Translations under genes and position numbers: made by a program
Notes under the pieces: generated by a model
Told to the model about the DNA's origin: nothing
The model's input: only the letters and a program-made list of their open reading frames with translations
The model's database searches: none
Source of the DNA: Candidatus Stahliibacteriota bacterium
Lineage (GTDB): Bacteria; Hydrothermota; Tepidihabitantia; SM23-42
Length of the DNA stretch: 7,347 nucleotides
NCBI GenBank assembly: GCA_030670605.1
Contig: DAOVBK010000072.1
Location: forward strand, 1-7,347
Direction: 5' to 3'
Part shown: positions 1 through 5,410 of the stretch, piece by piece
How positions within the stretch are numbered: the first letter of the stretch is position 1
Layout of the letters: each line of letters opens with the position of its first letter

Positions 1-971
1 ATACACGATATTTGACGGTCGGGCTCGCATGCTTTCAGGCAGTCGGTATTGCTGCTTTCTTGGAAACGCAGAAATTCACTGGTGCCGCAGGAACCGTGGC
101 TATTGTGTACGATCCTGGCTGGACGTTTCGCCTTATCGCCATGCTCACGCTAACCGGCGGAGCAGTCTTCTCTATGTGGCTCGGTGAACAGATAACCGAG
201 AAGGGAATTGGTAATGGCATATCATTTCTCATCTTCATTGGGTGTTTAGAAGAGTATCCAGGATACTTTCTCAGGACGGCCCAACTTGTTTTGACACAAG
301 GCTTATCGATCATCAATCTCATCTTTGTGATTCTAATTATGATTTTCATCGTCGCGGCAGTCATTGTGATGACACAGGCACAGCGGCGGATTCCAGTGCA
401 ATACCCAAAGAGGATTGTTGGCAGAAAAATGTATGGCGGACAGTCGACGTTCTTGCCCATCCGGGTGAATACTGCTGGTGTCATTCCGATTATCTTTGCA
501 CAATCTCTCGTTGTTTTTCCGGGAACGGTATCTGCCTACTTGCCAGCGTTCAAGCAGTTCACTGAGATTTTTAGACCTGGTTTTTGGGGTTATGACATCC
601 TTTTCTTTTCACTCATTGTCTTTTTCGCATATTTCTACACCTCTATTGTCTTTAACCCAACTGAAATTGCTGACAATATGAAACGCTACGGCGGTTTCAT
701 ACCGGGAATTCGGCCGGGTGGCCGCACCGCCGAATACATCGATGGTGTGCTTTCGCGTGTAACACTGCCCGGTGCCCTCTTCCTCGGACTTATTGCGCTC
801 GTACCATGGTATCTCATCAACTTCCTCAACGTTCCTTTCTACTTCGGAGGTACAACGCTCTTGATTATTGTTGGCGTTGCGCTGGACACACTGCAACAGG
901 TCGAATCGCAGTTGATGATGTACCACTACGAAGGTTTCATGAAAAGAGGCAAAATCAGAGGCAGACGGTGA
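1..971 (+). CDS. secY: Protein translocase channel subunit SecY, 3' part (5' end outside window)
   Basis: SecY is the multi-pass inner-membrane channel of the Sec translocon (with SecE and SecG) and partners SecA or the ribosome. The frame is open from base 3 with no start, and about 110-115 N-terminal residues should lie upstream. What remains corresponds to TM3-TM10. It opens with TRYLTVGLA (TM3), then MLTLTGG and GEQITEKGIGNGIS (TM4-TM5). A hydrophobic TM6 precedes the cytosolic-loop signature RRIPVQYPKR (nt 384-413). TM7 contains NTAGVIPIIFAQS. The next large cytosolic loop has MKRYGGFIPGIRPGGRTAEYI, whose PGIRPG arginine (nt 711-713) matches the Arg important for SecA-dependent translocation in E. 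coli. TM10 starts FGGTTLLI, and the basic tail KRGKIRGRR ends at the TGA at 969-971. That stop overlaps the adk GTG start, so translational coupling is likely. Identification is very secure; membrane segments were placed by family comparison. Confidence 0.97.
   Translation, partial: TRYLTVGLACFQAVGIAAFLETQKFTGAAGTVAIVYDPGWTFRLIAMLTLTGGAVFSMWLGEQITEKGIGNGISFLIFIGCLEEYPGYFLRTAQLVLTQGLSIINLIFVILIMIFIVAAVIVMTQAQRRIPVQYPKRIVGRKMYGGQSTFLPIRVNTAGVIPIIFAQSLVVFPGTVSAYLPAFKQFTEIFRPGFWGYDILFFSLIVFFAYFYTSIVFNPTEIADNMKRYGGFIPGIRPGGRTAEYIDGVLSRVTLPGALFLGLIALVPWYLINFLNVPFYFGGTTLLIIVGVALDTLQQVESQLMMYHYEGFMKRGKIRGRR
957..961 (+). promoter_or_regulatory. Shine-Dalgarno of adk, inside the secY 3' end
   Basis: AGAGG lies 6 nt before the GTG at 968. 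It supports that GTG, which overlaps the secY stop, as the adk start rather than an ATG further upstream inside secY. Confidence 0.6.
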
Positions 972-1624
972 GAATCGTTTTGTTCGGCCCACCCGGCGTT
1001 GGCAAGAGCACCCAAGCAGATCTCATAGCACAGAACATGCACTTCAAGAGATTCTCCATGGGTGATACCCTGCGCGATGAAGTCGCGTCAAAAAGTGAGC
1101 TCGGCACGAAAATCAAGCGATACGTTGAAAGTGGCGAACTCGTGCCTGACGATATTGTCTTTGAACTCGTCAAGAAGTTCGTGTGTGAAAATCAGAAGAC
1201 AGATATTCTCTTTGAAGGATACCCGCGCACCGTTCGTCAGGCAGAGGCACTTGATGCGCTGCTGTCACAATTGGGGCTCTCAATGGATGTAGTACTCGAA
1301 ATACACTTGAGCGACGATGAGGTATTTAGAAGATTGACGAATCGAGGATACTGTCCAAACTGCAGCAGCATCTACAACTATGACACGCATCCTCCAAAGG
1401 TCGATTCAATCTGTGATAATTGCGGTCAAAAGCTGGTAACACGAAGTGATGACAGTGAAGAGGTAATTCGACGGAGATTACAGCTCTATGCAGAACAAAC
1501 AAAGAAACTCGCTAATCACTACAACGCACCTCTTGTCTACCAACGTATACGTGCGGAAGGTACTAAGCAAGAGGTTTTCGACAAAATCGCACACATCATA
1601 CATGCCTATAGCAATAAAAGATGA
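968..1624 (+). CDS. adk: Adenylate kinase, zinc-type long form (218 aa, GTG start)
   Basis: Adk interconverts ATP + AMP and 2 ADP in the cytosol. The GTG start overlaps the secY TGA, has an AGAGG six bases upstream, and places the P-loop GPPGVGKST at residues 8-15, as expected. An upstream ATG at 806 would add 54 unrelated residues. The AMP site shows GDTLRDE (32-38). The signature is FEGYPRT (82-88), with Glu83 where the family normally has Asp (DGFPRT). The LID domain (about 122-160) has a Cys4 zinc ribbon: C129, C132, C149, C152, with 16 residues between the pairs. Arginines equivalent to E. coli R119, R123, R156 and R167 are visible at R122, R126, R159 and R170. Length is typical of long-LID bacterial Adk. 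The 3' end overlaps map by 23 nt. The annotation is secure; the Asp-to-Glu change is the only oddity. Confidence 0.97.
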   Translation: MRIVLFGPPGVGKSTQADLIAQNMHFKRFSMGDTLRDEVASKSELGTKIKRYVESGELVPDDIVFELVKKFVCENQKTDILFEGYPRTVRQAEALDALLSQLGLSMDVVLEIHLSDDEVFRRLTNRGYCPNCSSIYNYDTHPPKVDSICDNCGQKLVTRSDDSEEVIRRRLQLYAEQTKKLANHYNAPLVYQRIRAEGTKQEVFDKIAHIIHAYSNKR

Positions 1625-2360
1625 CCAGGCTATCAAACGGATCGCAATTGCCGGCAATATCATTACTACTATTTTCTCGGAAATCGATCGAATGGACCTG
1701 AATGGTATGCAGACAATCGAATTGAATAATAAAATACACGCAGTGATAGAGAAACATAGCGCAACACCTGCGTTCTTGAACTACCGTGGTTTTCCCAAGA
1801 GTGCCTGCATTTCGCTGAACAATGAAGTCGTGCATGGTATACCTGATAAACGCACAATGAAGAAAGGCGATCTCGTGAAAATTGATGTTGGTGTTACCTA
1901 TCAGGGGTATGTCGCCGATGCAGCGAAGACGTATCCGGTTGGTACCGTGTCGGATTGTGCATTGAAACTGATGTCGGTAACCAAAGACGCACTCAAACGC
2001 GGTATTGCACAGGCACAGAAGGGTAAAAGAATTTCTGACATCTCGCGCGCTATTCAAACAGTTGCTGAACGTCATGGCTTCAGCGTTGTCCGTGAACTCA
2101 CCGGGCATGGAGTGGGCACAAAGCTTCATGAAGAACCCATGATTCCGAACTTCGTAACCACGGGCGACAATCCTGAAATCAAACCGGGCATGGTTTTTGC
2201 TATCGAACCAATGGTGAACAGTGGTGCCTATGATGTTGTTACCGCTGCAGATGGTTGGGCGATCCTGACGAGAGACGGTTCGCTTTCCTGTCATTTTGAG
2301 GATACAATAGCAGTACTCGAACATGGTAACATAAACCTTACGCGGGTTGTAGAAAGCTAA
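1602..2360 (+). CDS. map: Type I methionine aminopeptidase (252 aa)
   Basis: MetAP removes the initiator Met from nascent proteins at the ribosomal exit, after deformylation. The start at ATG 1602 gives [18 protein letters not shown], which aligns with the usual N-terminus of type I enzymes without extension. The pita-bread fold's five dinuclear-metal ligands are all visible: D95 (KIDVGV), D106 (VADAAKT), H169 (GHGVG), E202 (AIEPMV) and E233 (HFEDTIAV). The substrate-pocket histidines H78 (VVHGIP) and H176 (KLHEEP) are also present. No type II insertion and no N-terminal zinc or SH3-like extension is seen. The gene starts inside adk (23-nt overlap) and has no recognisable Shine-Dalgarno, so translation probably depends on ribosomes finishing adk. 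Two bases separate its TAA from infA. Confidence 0.97.
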   Translation: MPIAIKDDQAIKRIAIAGNIITTIFSEIDRMDLNGMQTIELNNKIHAVIEKHSATPAFLNYRGFPKSACISLNNEVVHGIPDKRTMKKGDLVKIDVGVTYQGYVADAAKTYPVGTVSDCALKLMSVTKDALKRGIAQAQKGKRISDISRAIQTVAERHGFSVVRELTGHGVGTKLHEEPMIPNFVTTGDNPEIKPGMVFAIEPMVNSGAYDVVTAADGWAILTRDGSLSCHFEDTIAVLEHGNINLTRVVES

Positions 2361-2362
2361 CT

Positions 2363-2581
2363 ATGGCAAGAAAAGATCTGATCCAGACCGAGGGTACGAT
2401 ACTCGAAACCCTGCCAAATGCTATGTTCCGCGTTGAGCTGGATAATGGCCATAAGGTTCTCGCCCATGTCTCAGGAAAGATGAGAATGAGCTATATCAAA
2501 ATCCTTCCTGGTGACCGGGTTTTGCTCGAACTGTCGCCATATGACCTTTCACGCGGAAGAATCGTCTGGCGCTATAAATAA
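2363..2581 (+). CDS. infA: Translation initiation factor IF-1 (72 aa)
   Basis: IF-1 binds the 30S A site and works with IF-2 and IF-3 during initiation. The protein is the standard 72 residues, a single S1/OB fold. Family motifs run in order: [19 protein letters not shown] (1-19), [21 protein letters not shown] (21-41), [10 protein letters not shown] (44-53) and [15 protein letters not shown] (57-71). The ATG lies 2 nt after the map stop. Only a weak purine stretch (AGAAAG, 2351-2356) could serve as ribosome binding site, so coupling to map is likely. It is the last gene before the 206-nt gap. No hairpin-plus-U-tract terminator is visible just after the stop, so readthrough into rpmJ remains possible. 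Confidence 0.98.
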   Translation: MARKDLIQTEGTILETLPNAMFRVELDNGHKVLAHVSGKMRMSYIKILPGDRVLLELSPYDLSRGRIVWRYK

Positions 2582-2652
2582 AAGAACCAGCAGACAAGGC
2601 ATTGAACGGCAGGAAATGGCTTTTATGACGAAAAATGAGACATTTCTAAACG

Positions 2653-2729
2653 TAGTCGTTAATCGTATGTCGTATTCGTGGAAAACCCCGATCTCTACGA
2701 TTACGAAATACGAACCACCAGTACGATAT
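2653..2729 (+). repeat. Inverted repeat built of degenerate 7-nt units (TCGT / ACGA arms)
   Basis: The left arm has TCGT at 2656, 2663, 2670 and 2676 (steps 7, 7, 6), i.e. units tagtcgt, taatcgt, atgtcgt and attcgt. The right arm has the complement ACGA at 2697, 2703, 2710 and 2723 (steps 6, 7, 13). The arms are separated by 17 nt holding AAAACCCCG. Bases 2660-2681 can pair with 2695-2716 at 16 of 22 positions, leaving a 13-nt loop. No U-tract follows, so this is not a canonical intrinsic terminator. It is most simply read as an intergenic repeat element that can form a hairpin. The rest of the infA-rpmJ gap (2582-2652) shows nothing recognisable. The function is unknown. Confidence 0.6.
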
Positions 2730-2735
2730 AAAGGG

Positions 2736-2763
2736 TTGATTTTCCCCTTAGAATGTGTATAAT
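2736..2763 (+). promoter_or_regulatory. Sigma70-type promoter for rpmJ-rpsM-rpsK-rpsD-rpoA-rplQ
   Basis: A perfect TATAAT -10 (2758-2763) is preceded by a TTGATT -35 (2736-2741, 4 of 6 consensus) with a 16-nt spacer. The expected start near 2770 leaves a short leader of about 17 nt carrying a strong Shine-Dalgarno before rpmJ. The site lies in a non-coding gap just after the TCGT/ACGA repeat. It would give the S13-S11-S4-alpha-L17 genes their own transcription start in addition to any readthrough from secY-infA. Confidence 0.75.
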
Positions 2764-2776
2764 GTTGTTTGAGTTT

Positions 2777-2783
2777 AAGGAGG
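2777..2783 (+). promoter_or_regulatory. Strong Shine-Dalgarno of rpmJ (decides the TTG start)
   Basis: AAGGAGG sits 4 nt before the TTG at 2788, one of the two strongest ribosome binding sites in the window. It fixes the non-ATG start of the short rpmJ gene. Confidence 0.8.
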
Positions 2784-2787
2784 ATAA

Positions 2788-2901
2788 TTGAAGGTTAAGG
2801 CTTCAGTCAAAAAGCGTTGTATCAACTGTCGCGTGATCAAGCGAAAAGGCGTCGTCATGGTAATTTGCAAAAACCCGCGACACAAACAACGACAAGGATG
2901 A
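2788..2901 (+). CDS. rpmJ: 50S ribosomal protein L36 (bL36, 37 aa, TTG start)
   Basis: L36 is the smallest large-subunit protein and binds 23S rRNA. Translation from TTG gives 37 residues, starting [14 protein letters not shown] and ending KHKQRQG-like as RHKQRQG, the hallmark bL36 ends. The zinc-ribbon ligands C11, C14, C27 and H32 are all present, so this is the zinc-binding (C+) paralogue type. No ATG start is possible at the family N-terminus, and the AAGGAGG at 2777 supports TTG. The gene is isolated: 206 nt after infA and 84 nt before rpsM, with a repeat element in each gap and a promoter directly upstream. It is too short for many gene finders and is easily missed. Confidence 0.97.
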   Translation: MKVKASVKKRCINCRVIKRKGVVMVICKNPRHKQRQG

Positions 2902-2902
2902 G

Positions 2903-2966
2903 ATTAGGCATTAGGCATTGGGCTTTAGGCATTAACGCCACTAATGCCCAAGGCCGAAAGCCCAAA
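2903..2966 (+). repeat. Inverted repeat built of degenerate 7-nt units (WTTRGGC / GCCNAAR arms)
   Basis: The left arm is four in-phase heptamers: attaggc (2903), attaggc (2910), attgggc (2917) and tttaggc (2924). The right arm is three in-phase heptamers of the complementary type: gcccaag (2946), gccgaaa (2953) and gcccaaa (2960). A 15-nt centre separates the arms. Two perfect helices are possible: 2920-2926 with 2957-2963 (GGGCTTT/AAAGCCC) and 2928-2934 with 2942-2948 (GGCATTA/TAATGCC), the inner one with a 7-nt loop. The element ends 11 nt before the rpsM Shine-Dalgarno. No U-tract follows, so it is not an intrinsic terminator. It may be a repeat element, an RNA-level control site, or both. 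Confidence 0.7.
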
Positions 2967-2985
2967 GTCTAGTAATTGGAGGTTT

Positions 2986-3369
2986 ATGGCTAGAATTTCT
3001 GGTGTTGATTTGCCGCCGAATAAAGCGGTTGAGTATGGACTCACTGCCATTTATGGCATCGGGTTGCATACTGCGCAGAAAATCGTTGCGGTGGTTGGTA
3101 TTGACCCTACAAAGAAGATAAAAGACCTCAGTGATGAAGAGGTCACTAAAATAAGAAAGCTTATTGAGGCGGAGTACAGGGTGGAAGGAGCGTTACGCGC
3201 AGAAATAGCAGCTGACGTGAAAAGACTCATCGACATCGCATGCTATCGTGGTCTACGCCATAAGCACGGGCTACCAACAAGAGGCCAACGAACACGTACT
3301 AATGCACGCACGAGAAAAGGGAAGAAAAAAACCGTCACGGGCAAGGCAGGACCAGGAGGTAAGAAGTGA
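2986..3369 (+). CDS. rpsM: 30S ribosomal protein S13 (uS13, 127 aa)
   Basis: S13 sits in the head of the small subunit and contacts the P-site tRNA and the intersubunit bridges to L5. The family N-terminus [10 protein letters not shown] begins at ATG 2986. GGAGG at 2978-2982 precedes it with only 3 nt of spacing. An in-frame ATG at 2944 lies inside the repeat element and would add 14 non-homologous residues, so I reject it. [10 protein letters not shown] (17-26) and the [27 protein letters not shown] region (86-112, including the rRNA-binding segment) are typical. The basic C-terminal tail, which reaches the P-site tRNA, ends GKAGPGGKK. The codons of that glycine-rich tail double as the AGGAGGT Shine-Dalgarno of rpsK, and the stop overlaps the rpsK GTG. 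Confidence 0.98.
   Translation: MARISGVDLPPNKAVEYGLTAIYGIGLHTAQKIVAVVGIDPTKKIKDLSDEEVTKIRKLIEAEYRVEGALRAEIAADVKRLIDIACYRGLRHKHGLPTRGQRTRTNARTRKGKKKTVTGKAGPGGKK
3354..3360 (+). promoter_or_regulatory. Shine-Dalgarno of rpsK, embedded in the rpsM 3' end
   Basis: AGGAGGT, 5 nt before the GTG at 3366, is encoded within the Gly-Gly codons of the S13 tail. It supports the GTG start that overlaps the rpsM stop. Confidence 0.8.
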
Positions 3370-3785
3370 GGCAGAAAGGTAAACCAAAACCAGCACGAAC
3401 AAGACGTCGAGTAGTAAAACGGAGAAAAGACGTAAAGGCTGAACACATCGGCATCGCAAACATATTTGCTTCGTTCAATAATACAATCGTTTCAATCTGT
3501 GACAGTGCAGGTAACGTTCTCTGTTGGTCAAGTGGAGGCAAGATTGGTTTTAGAGGGACTAAGAAGGGTACTGCGTACGCTGCGCAAAGGAGTGCTGATA
3601 CGGTTGCGCGCGAGGCACTTTCATTGGGTGTCAAAAGGGTGGAAGTGCGAATAAAGGGCCCTGGTCCTGGTCGGGAAGCAGCAATCAGAACGCTGCAGAC
3701 AGTTGGTTTGATGATTACCGCGATCAAAGATGTCACACCGCTGCCACACAACGGTTGTAGACCACCGCGAAGAAGGAGAGTTTAA
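3366..3785 (+). CDS. rpsK: 30S ribosomal protein S11 (uS11, 139 aa, GTG start)
   Basis: S11 lies on the platform of the 30S subunit and helps form the mRNA exit/E-site region with S7. After a basic N-terminal tail (about 1-25), typical blocks follow. These are [18 protein letters not shown] (29-46), [21 protein letters not shown] (54-74), [13 protein letters not shown] [15 protein letters not shown] (96-110), and the invariant C-terminal end [12 protein letters not shown] (128-139). The HNG motif is the site known to form isoaspartate in E. coli S11. The GTG start overlaps the rpsM stop by 4 nt (GTGA), with a strong Shine-Dalgarno upstream. Two bases separate its TAA from rpsD. Confidence 0.98.
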   Translation: MRQKGKPKPARTRRRVVKRRKDVKAEHIGIANIFASFNNTIVSICDSAGNVLCWSSGGKIGFRGTKKGTAYAAQRSADTVAREALSLGVKRVEVRIKGPGPGREAAIRTLQTVGLMITAIKDVTPLPHNGCRPPRRRRV

Positions 3786-3787
3786 CG

Positions 3788-4417
3788 ATGGCACGTTATA
3801 TTGGTGCAAAATGCAAAATATGTCGGCGTGAAAGCGAAAAGCTATTCCTTCGTGGCAGCCGCTGCTATACTGATAAATGTGCGTTCACGAGAAGAGGTTA
3901 TCCTCCAGGAAGTCATGGAAAAGTCGGACGCAGAAAGCTAACATCGTATGCCATACAGTTACGAGAGAAACAAAAGGTAAAAGCAGTTTATGGTATTCTC
4001 GAGCGACAATTTCGCAAGATTTTTCGTGACGCAACACAGAAAGCAGGAAACCCTGGAGCAAATCTGCTTATTGCACTAGAAAGACGGCTCGATAACGTCG
4101 TCTATCAGCTCGGAATTGCCTCTTCACGTACACAAGCGCGGCAACTCGTCCGACATGGTCATATTCTCATTAATGACAAGAAAATGGACATCCCTTCATA
4201 CCTGGTTAAACCGAACGAGGTGGTTAAACTCATCGACTCTATGAAAAAGAACGCAGCGGTCAAACAGTCGTTTGAAGAACGAGACCCTGAGAAAATGGTT
4301 GGCTGGCTCCAACTGGACCAGGAAAAAATGGCAGGAACGGTCGTGAGATTACCCAAACGCGAAGACATTACCTTACCTATTCAGGAAAATTTAGTCGTTG
4401 AGTTATACTCAAAATAG
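3788..4417 (+). CDS. rpsD: 30S ribosomal protein S4 (uS4, 209 aa, zinc-binding form)
   Basis: S4 is a primary 16S rRNA-binding protein that nucleates assembly of the 30S body and lines the mRNA entry site. The N-terminus MARYIGAKCKICRRE carries a four-cysteine zinc site (C9, C12, C26, C31), i.e. the C+ form rather than the Cys-less form seen in E. coli. The family signature GYPPGSHG is at 37-44. The S4 RNA-binding fold occupies roughly 98-160, with ERRLDNVVYQLGIASSRTQARQLV and HGHILIND. AAGGAG at 3773-3778, 9 nt upstream, supports this ATG. In several bacteria S4 is the translational repressor of its own operon, so the hairpin before rpsM is a conceivable target here (inference only). Confidence 0.98.
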   Translation: MARYIGAKCKICRRESEKLFLRGSRCYTDKCAFTRRGYPPGSHGKVGRRKLTSYAIQLREKQKVKAVYGILERQFRKIFRDATQKAGNPGANLLIALERRLDNVVYQLGIASSRTQARQLVRHGHILINDKKMDIPSYLVKPNEVVKLIDSMKKNAAVKQSFEERDPEKMVGWLQLDQEKMAGTVVRLPKREDITLPIQENLVVELYSK

Positions 4418-4426
4418 CGGGGGACT

Positions 4427-5410
4427 ATGGCCTTAAAACCACTTGTAATGCCAAAAAATCTTGAAGTAGACAAAGAAGTGACAACTGATACATACGGTCG
4501 CTTCGCCCTATCACCCCTTGAGCGAGGATTTGGTATTACTATCGGGAACTCGCTGAGGAGAATCTTGCTATCATCAATACAAGGATCAGCCATCACGCGT
4601 GTCAGAATTGGTGATGTTCTTCAAGAGTTTTCAACGATTCCAGGCATTTACGAAGATGCGGTTGAGATCGTTCTGAATCTTAAGAAGGTTAGTGTAAAAC
4701 TTCTGTCCGATACGCCGGGTACGCTATACCTGAAGGTAAAAGGCAAGAAAGAATATTTCGCTGAGGACATCGAGAAAAACCCTGAGATTGTCATTGCCAC
4801 ACCAAAACAAAAAATCCTAACTGCCACCGAGGCAAAAGTCAACTTCACCATGGAAATGACAGTGGAAGCAGGACGAGGTTACGTACTATCAGAAATGCTC
4901 AAGCATCCAGAAACACCGGTCGGTACGATCTTTCTCGATGCGATGTTCTCACCTGTCCTATCAGTGAATTACAGTATAACAAACACCCGTGTGGGCACAA
5001 GAACGGATTATGATAATCTCGTCATCGAGATACAGACTGATGGAACGATAACACCTATCGAGGTCATTGTGGAAGCAGCGAGCCTTTTGAAACATCATCT
5101 GTCATTTATCACAACACTTGGTGTTGAACCACAGTTCACGTCAAAGGAACAGCTGGATGCCGAGCACCGCCGCATCAGGGAGATCTTGAAGAGGAGTATT
5201 GATGAGTTGGAAATATCAGTCCGTGCTTCGAATTGCCTGAAGAATGAGAATATCGAGACAATCGGCGATCTTGTCAGAAAAAGTGGAAAAAAACTCCTGA
5301 CGTATGAAAATTTCGGCAGAAAATCTCTCAAGGAATTGGAGAAAAATCTCGCAAAGGTTGGCCTACATCTTGAAATGGATGTAGATAAATACTTAAAAGA
5401 AGACATATGA
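4427..5410 (+). CDS. rpoA: DNA-directed RNA polymerase subunit alpha (327 aa)
   Basis: The alpha dimer nucleates RNA polymerase assembly, and its C-terminal domain contacts UP elements and activators. The N-terminal domain (about 1-230) has YGRFALSPLERGFGITIGNSLRR (23-45); R45 matches the E. coli Arg needed for beta binding. DNLVIEIQTDGTITP is at 196-210. After a linker of about 20 residues, the C-terminal domain (about 255-320) shows VRASNCLKNENIETIGDLV and ENFGRKSLKELEKNL. R266, N269 and K299 match the E. coli DNA-contact residues R265, N268 and K298. UP-element recognition therefore looks intact. The ATG follows rpsD by 9 nt with only a G-run (4419-4423) as a poor Shine-Dalgarno. The stop overlaps the rplQ start as ATGA, a coupling arrangement. 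Length is normal for the family. Confidence 0.98.
   Translation: MALKPLVMPKNLEVDKEVTTDTYGRFALSPLERGFGITIGNSLRRILLSSIQGSAITRVRIGDVLQEFSTIPGIYEDAVEIVLNLKKVSVKLLSDTPGTLYLKVKGKKEYFAEDIEKNPEIVIATPKQKILTATEAKVNFTMEMTVEAGRGYVLSEMLKHPETPVGTIFLDAMFSPVLSVNYSITNTRVGTRTDYDNLVIEIQTDGTITPIEVIVEAASLLKHHLSFITTLGVEPQFTSKEQLDAEHRRIREILKRSIDELEISVRASNCLKNENIETIGDLVRKSGKKLLTYENFGRKSLKELEKNLAKVGLHLEMDVDKYLKEDI

Noticed and set aside
291..319. TTGACA inside secY as a -35 element
   Set aside because: No acceptable -10 occurs at 16-18 nt downstream (CAATCT at the best spacing), and it lies in a membrane-segment coding region.
806..967. Upstream in-frame ATG that would extend adk by 54 codons
   Set aside because: The extension overlaps secY coding sequence and has no adenylate kinase homology; the GTG at 968 puts the P-loop where it belongs.
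1596..2324. 242-codon open frame on the - strand opposite map
   Set aside because: It is fully antisense to a well-supported metalloprotease-fold gene with all catalytic residues, shows no family motif that I recognise, and fits codon-bias shadowing.
2511..2762. 83-codon + strand frame spanning the infA end and the infA-rpmJ gap
   Set aside because: It starts inside infA in another frame, has no ribosome binding site, runs through the hairpin repeat and promoter, and has no recognisable motif.
2903..2966. CRISPR-like array
   Set aside because: Units are 7 nt with no spacers and reverse orientation half-way; this is a palindromic short tandem repeat, not a CRISPR.
2944..2985. Upstream in-frame ATG extending rpsM by 14 codons
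   Set aside because: It lies in the heptad repeat, lacks a Shine-Dalgarno and precedes the canonical S13 N-terminus; ATG 2986 has GGAGG just upstream.
2957..2985. Intrinsic terminator after rpmJ
   Set aside because: The hairpin is followed by a mixed sequence with the rpsM Shine-Dalgarno, not a U-tract, and the downstream genes belong to the same operon.
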